Source: Acidobacteriota bacterium
GTDB lineage: Bacteria > Acidobacteriota > Thermoanaerobaculia > Thermoanaerobaculales > Sulfomarinibacteraceae
Assembly: GCA_024641545.1 (NCBI GenBank)
Contig: JAHECW010000031.1
Span: 1-40,697, forward strand
Length of the DNA: 40,697 bases
Direction: 5' to 3'
In this document: one piece after another, positions 39,362-40,697 of the stretch
Layout: each line of letters begins with the position of its first letter
Position numbering within the stretch: position 1 is the stretch's first letter
Program-made: the position numbers and the translations under genes
The notes under the pieces: model-generated
What the model was told of the DNA's origin: nothing
The model's input: only the letters and a program-made list of their open reading frames with translations
Database searches by the model: none

Positions 39362-40697
39362 ATGAGAGCCTCAGCCGCGCCGCGGACCCGGGGTCGGCTC
39401 GTCGGGGTCCGCGAGGGGCCTGACCGTGCGCGCCGACGCTCTCTGACCGGGATCCTGGCGGCGTCGCTTCTCCTGGTCGCGCTGGTGCCGTTTCTGCCCC
39501 TGACGCTCCTCACCTGGTTCGGATTCCATCGCGAAGTGGAGGTGGTGGAGGCCGAGGTCCGCGACTCGAATCAGCACATCGCGGTGCTCGCCGGCACCTA
39601 CCTCGATACCTTGATCCGACAGATTCGAGACGGGGCGCGGGTCGCCGAGGCCCTGGGAACCGCCACCCTGCCGCCCCGCCTGGCCGGTGTCGACTGGGAG
39701 CTGGTGTCGGCCGACGGCACGGTCGCGGAGACGCAGGTGAATCCCGCTCGACTGGGACGGCCGTGCGGCTACGGTTCACTGCTGGAGGACCGATCCGGGT
39801 TGACCCGGGTCGGCCCCTGGATCGCGGACGCCGCGCCGACGGTGCTCTTCCTCGGACCCGAGAATGGCGCCGTCAGAACGGTGGCGGTCCTCGACCCCGC
39901 CGTCCTCCACCGCGAGCTTCGGGCGTGGACCCACGGCAGGCTCAACCGCCACCTCTACGTCGTCGAGCGGAGCGGGAATCTGCTTTTCTACTCCGACCTC
40001 GCGCTCTCCCAACAGGGGACCGATCTCAGGGCCAACCCGCCGATCAAGGGTTTCACGGCGGGCAAGGTCGGGGAGGTCCGTTTTGTCAGCCTCGTTTCGG
40101 GCAAGGAGCGTCTCGGCTTCGTGCACCGGCTGACCGAAGCCGACTGGGGCGTCGTGGTCAGCGCCGATGCCGGCGACCGATTGCTCGGTCTGAAGAACCG
40201 GTACCGGTATCTCGGCTGGTCGATCGCCTTCGCTCTCGCCGCAGCCGTGGCCATTCTCTTGCTCGGTTCGCGCTGGCTGGCGCGACCGCTCCTCGACCTC
40301 CGCCGCGCGTTGCTCGACCCTGATCGGGCTCAGAAGGACCCGCTCAGAGTCGAGCCGGCGACCCGCCGAGTCGCGGAGTACGACGACCTCGTCAACGTCA
40401 TCGACGAGCTCGGCGCAGACCTCGCCGCGGTGGAGCGGGAACTCGTCCAGGCGGAGAAGGCATCCATGCTCGGACAGCTCGCCTCCGGTTTGGCCCATGA
40501 AATGGGAACGCCGCTCAACGTCATCACCGGCAATGCCCAATACCTGCTGCGCAAGGCGCAATCGGATCAGGTGCACGTCTCGATGCTCGAGCAGATCGTC
40601 AATCAGGCGCAGCGAATCGCGGCGATGATTCGGCGTCTGCTCGATCTGTCTCGGCCGGCTGAGGCGCGTCTCGCGCCGGTCGACCTGCCCGCGGTGG
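39362..40697 (+). CDS. Sensor histidine kinase, 5' part (cut by window end)
   Basis: An open frame of 445 codons runs off the window. It encodes a membrane sensor: helix one near residues 30-52 (ILAASLLLVALVPFLPLTLL), a periplasmic region of about 230 residues of Cache type (RLNRHLYVVERSGNLLFYSD), helix two near 283-303 (WSIAFALAAAVAILLLGS), then a HAMP-like linker. The dimerisation/phosphoacceptor helix is LASGLAHEMGTPLNVITG with His379. The ATP-binding domain lies beyond the window. The HE-x-GTPL motif is typical of NtrB/HisKA-type kinases. ATG 39362 has no ribosome site; a TATCCT box 6 nt upstream hints at a leaderless message. The response regulator may follow downstream. Confidence 0.88.
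   Translation, partial: MRASAAPRTRGRLVGVREGPDRARRRSLTGILAASLLLVALVPFLPLTLLTWFGFHREVEVVEAEVRDSNQHIAVLAGTYLDTLIRQIRDGARVAEALGTATLPPRLAGVDWELVSADGTVAETQVNPARLGRPCGYGSLLEDRSGLTRVGPWIADAAPTVLFLGPENGAVRTVAVLDPAVLHRELRAWTHGRLNRHLYVVERSGNLLFYSDLALSQQGTDLRANPPIKGFTAGKVGEVRFVSLVSGKERLGFVHRLTEADWGVVVSADAGDRLLGLKNRYRYLGWSIAFALAAAVAILLLGSRWLARPLLDLRRALLDPDRAQKDPLRVEPATRRVAEYDDLVNVIDELGADLAAVERELVQAEKASMLGQLASGLAHEMGTPLNVITGNAQYLLRKAQSDQVHVSMLEQIVNQAQRIAAMIRRLLDLSRPAEARLAPVDLPAV

Noticed and set aside
1-40697. tRNA, rRNA, CRISPR arrays, intact insertion sequences
   Set aside because: Reading through the intergenic regions showed no tRNA-like TTCGAAT arms with acceptor stems, no regularly spaced repeats with unique spacers, and no transposase frame.

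Overview
This 40.7-kb window is high-GC bacterial chromosome. Its gene content points to an Acidobacteriota-type organism, most like the Thermoanaerobaculia/Holophagae side. The pointers are an Oar-like TonB receptor with an N-terminal carboxypeptidase-regulatory domain, a periplasmic propeller/Y_Y_Y diguanylate cyclase, several secreted peptidases, and secreted proteins sharing a [E/Q]LQR-type C-terminus. This placement is inferred from family content; no rRNA or marker gene is present.

Layout. (1) 1-4150: short repeats, a promoter, then a four-gene operon joining HdrC- and HdrB-like subunits to a fumarate reductase/succinate dehydrogenase iron-sulfur subunit and flavoprotein. It ends in a strong, probably bidirectional terminator. 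(2) 4152-4925, minus strand: the most notable gene, a MerB (organomercurial lyase) homologue interrupted by two in-frame TGA codons. Each TGA falls exactly where MerB has a catalytic cysteine (Cys96 and Cys159), and each is followed by a hairpin with bacterial SECIS geometry. I read it as one 257-residue protein with two selenocysteines. (3) 5.3-18 kb: a mosaic of single genes (CHRD secreted protein, diguanylate cyclase, small membrane protein, DUF4440 protein, Ntn-hydrolase/S41-peptidase fusion, PiT phosphate transporter with its DUF47 partner, SRPBCC protein, metallo-beta-lactamase-fold protein). It is sprinkled with a GGGTGCC-type palindromic repeat and with gene fragments (LVIVD-repeat protein, methyltransferase). 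(4) 18.3-22.4 kb: a YdbH-like AsmA-fold protein and a YdbL-like lipoprotein, probably an envelope lipid-transport pair. (5) 23.8-34.7 kb: a seven-gene minus-strand cluster, TonB receptor > cyanophycinase-like S51 > M20 > YfcC transporter > M14 > enolase-superfamily racemase/OSBS > M28. It looks like an uptake and breakdown locus for peptides or N-acyl amino acids. (6) 35.1-40.7 kb: a secreted beta-sandwich protein, an O-antigen ligase-like polymerase with TPRs, an iron-sulfur flavoprotein-like reductase, and the 5' part of a sensor histidine kinase cut by the window end.

No tRNA, rRNA, CRISPR array or intact insertion sequence was seen. The selenocysteine machinery (selA, selB, selC, selD) is not in the window, so the selenoprotein call depends on its presence elsewhere in the genome.
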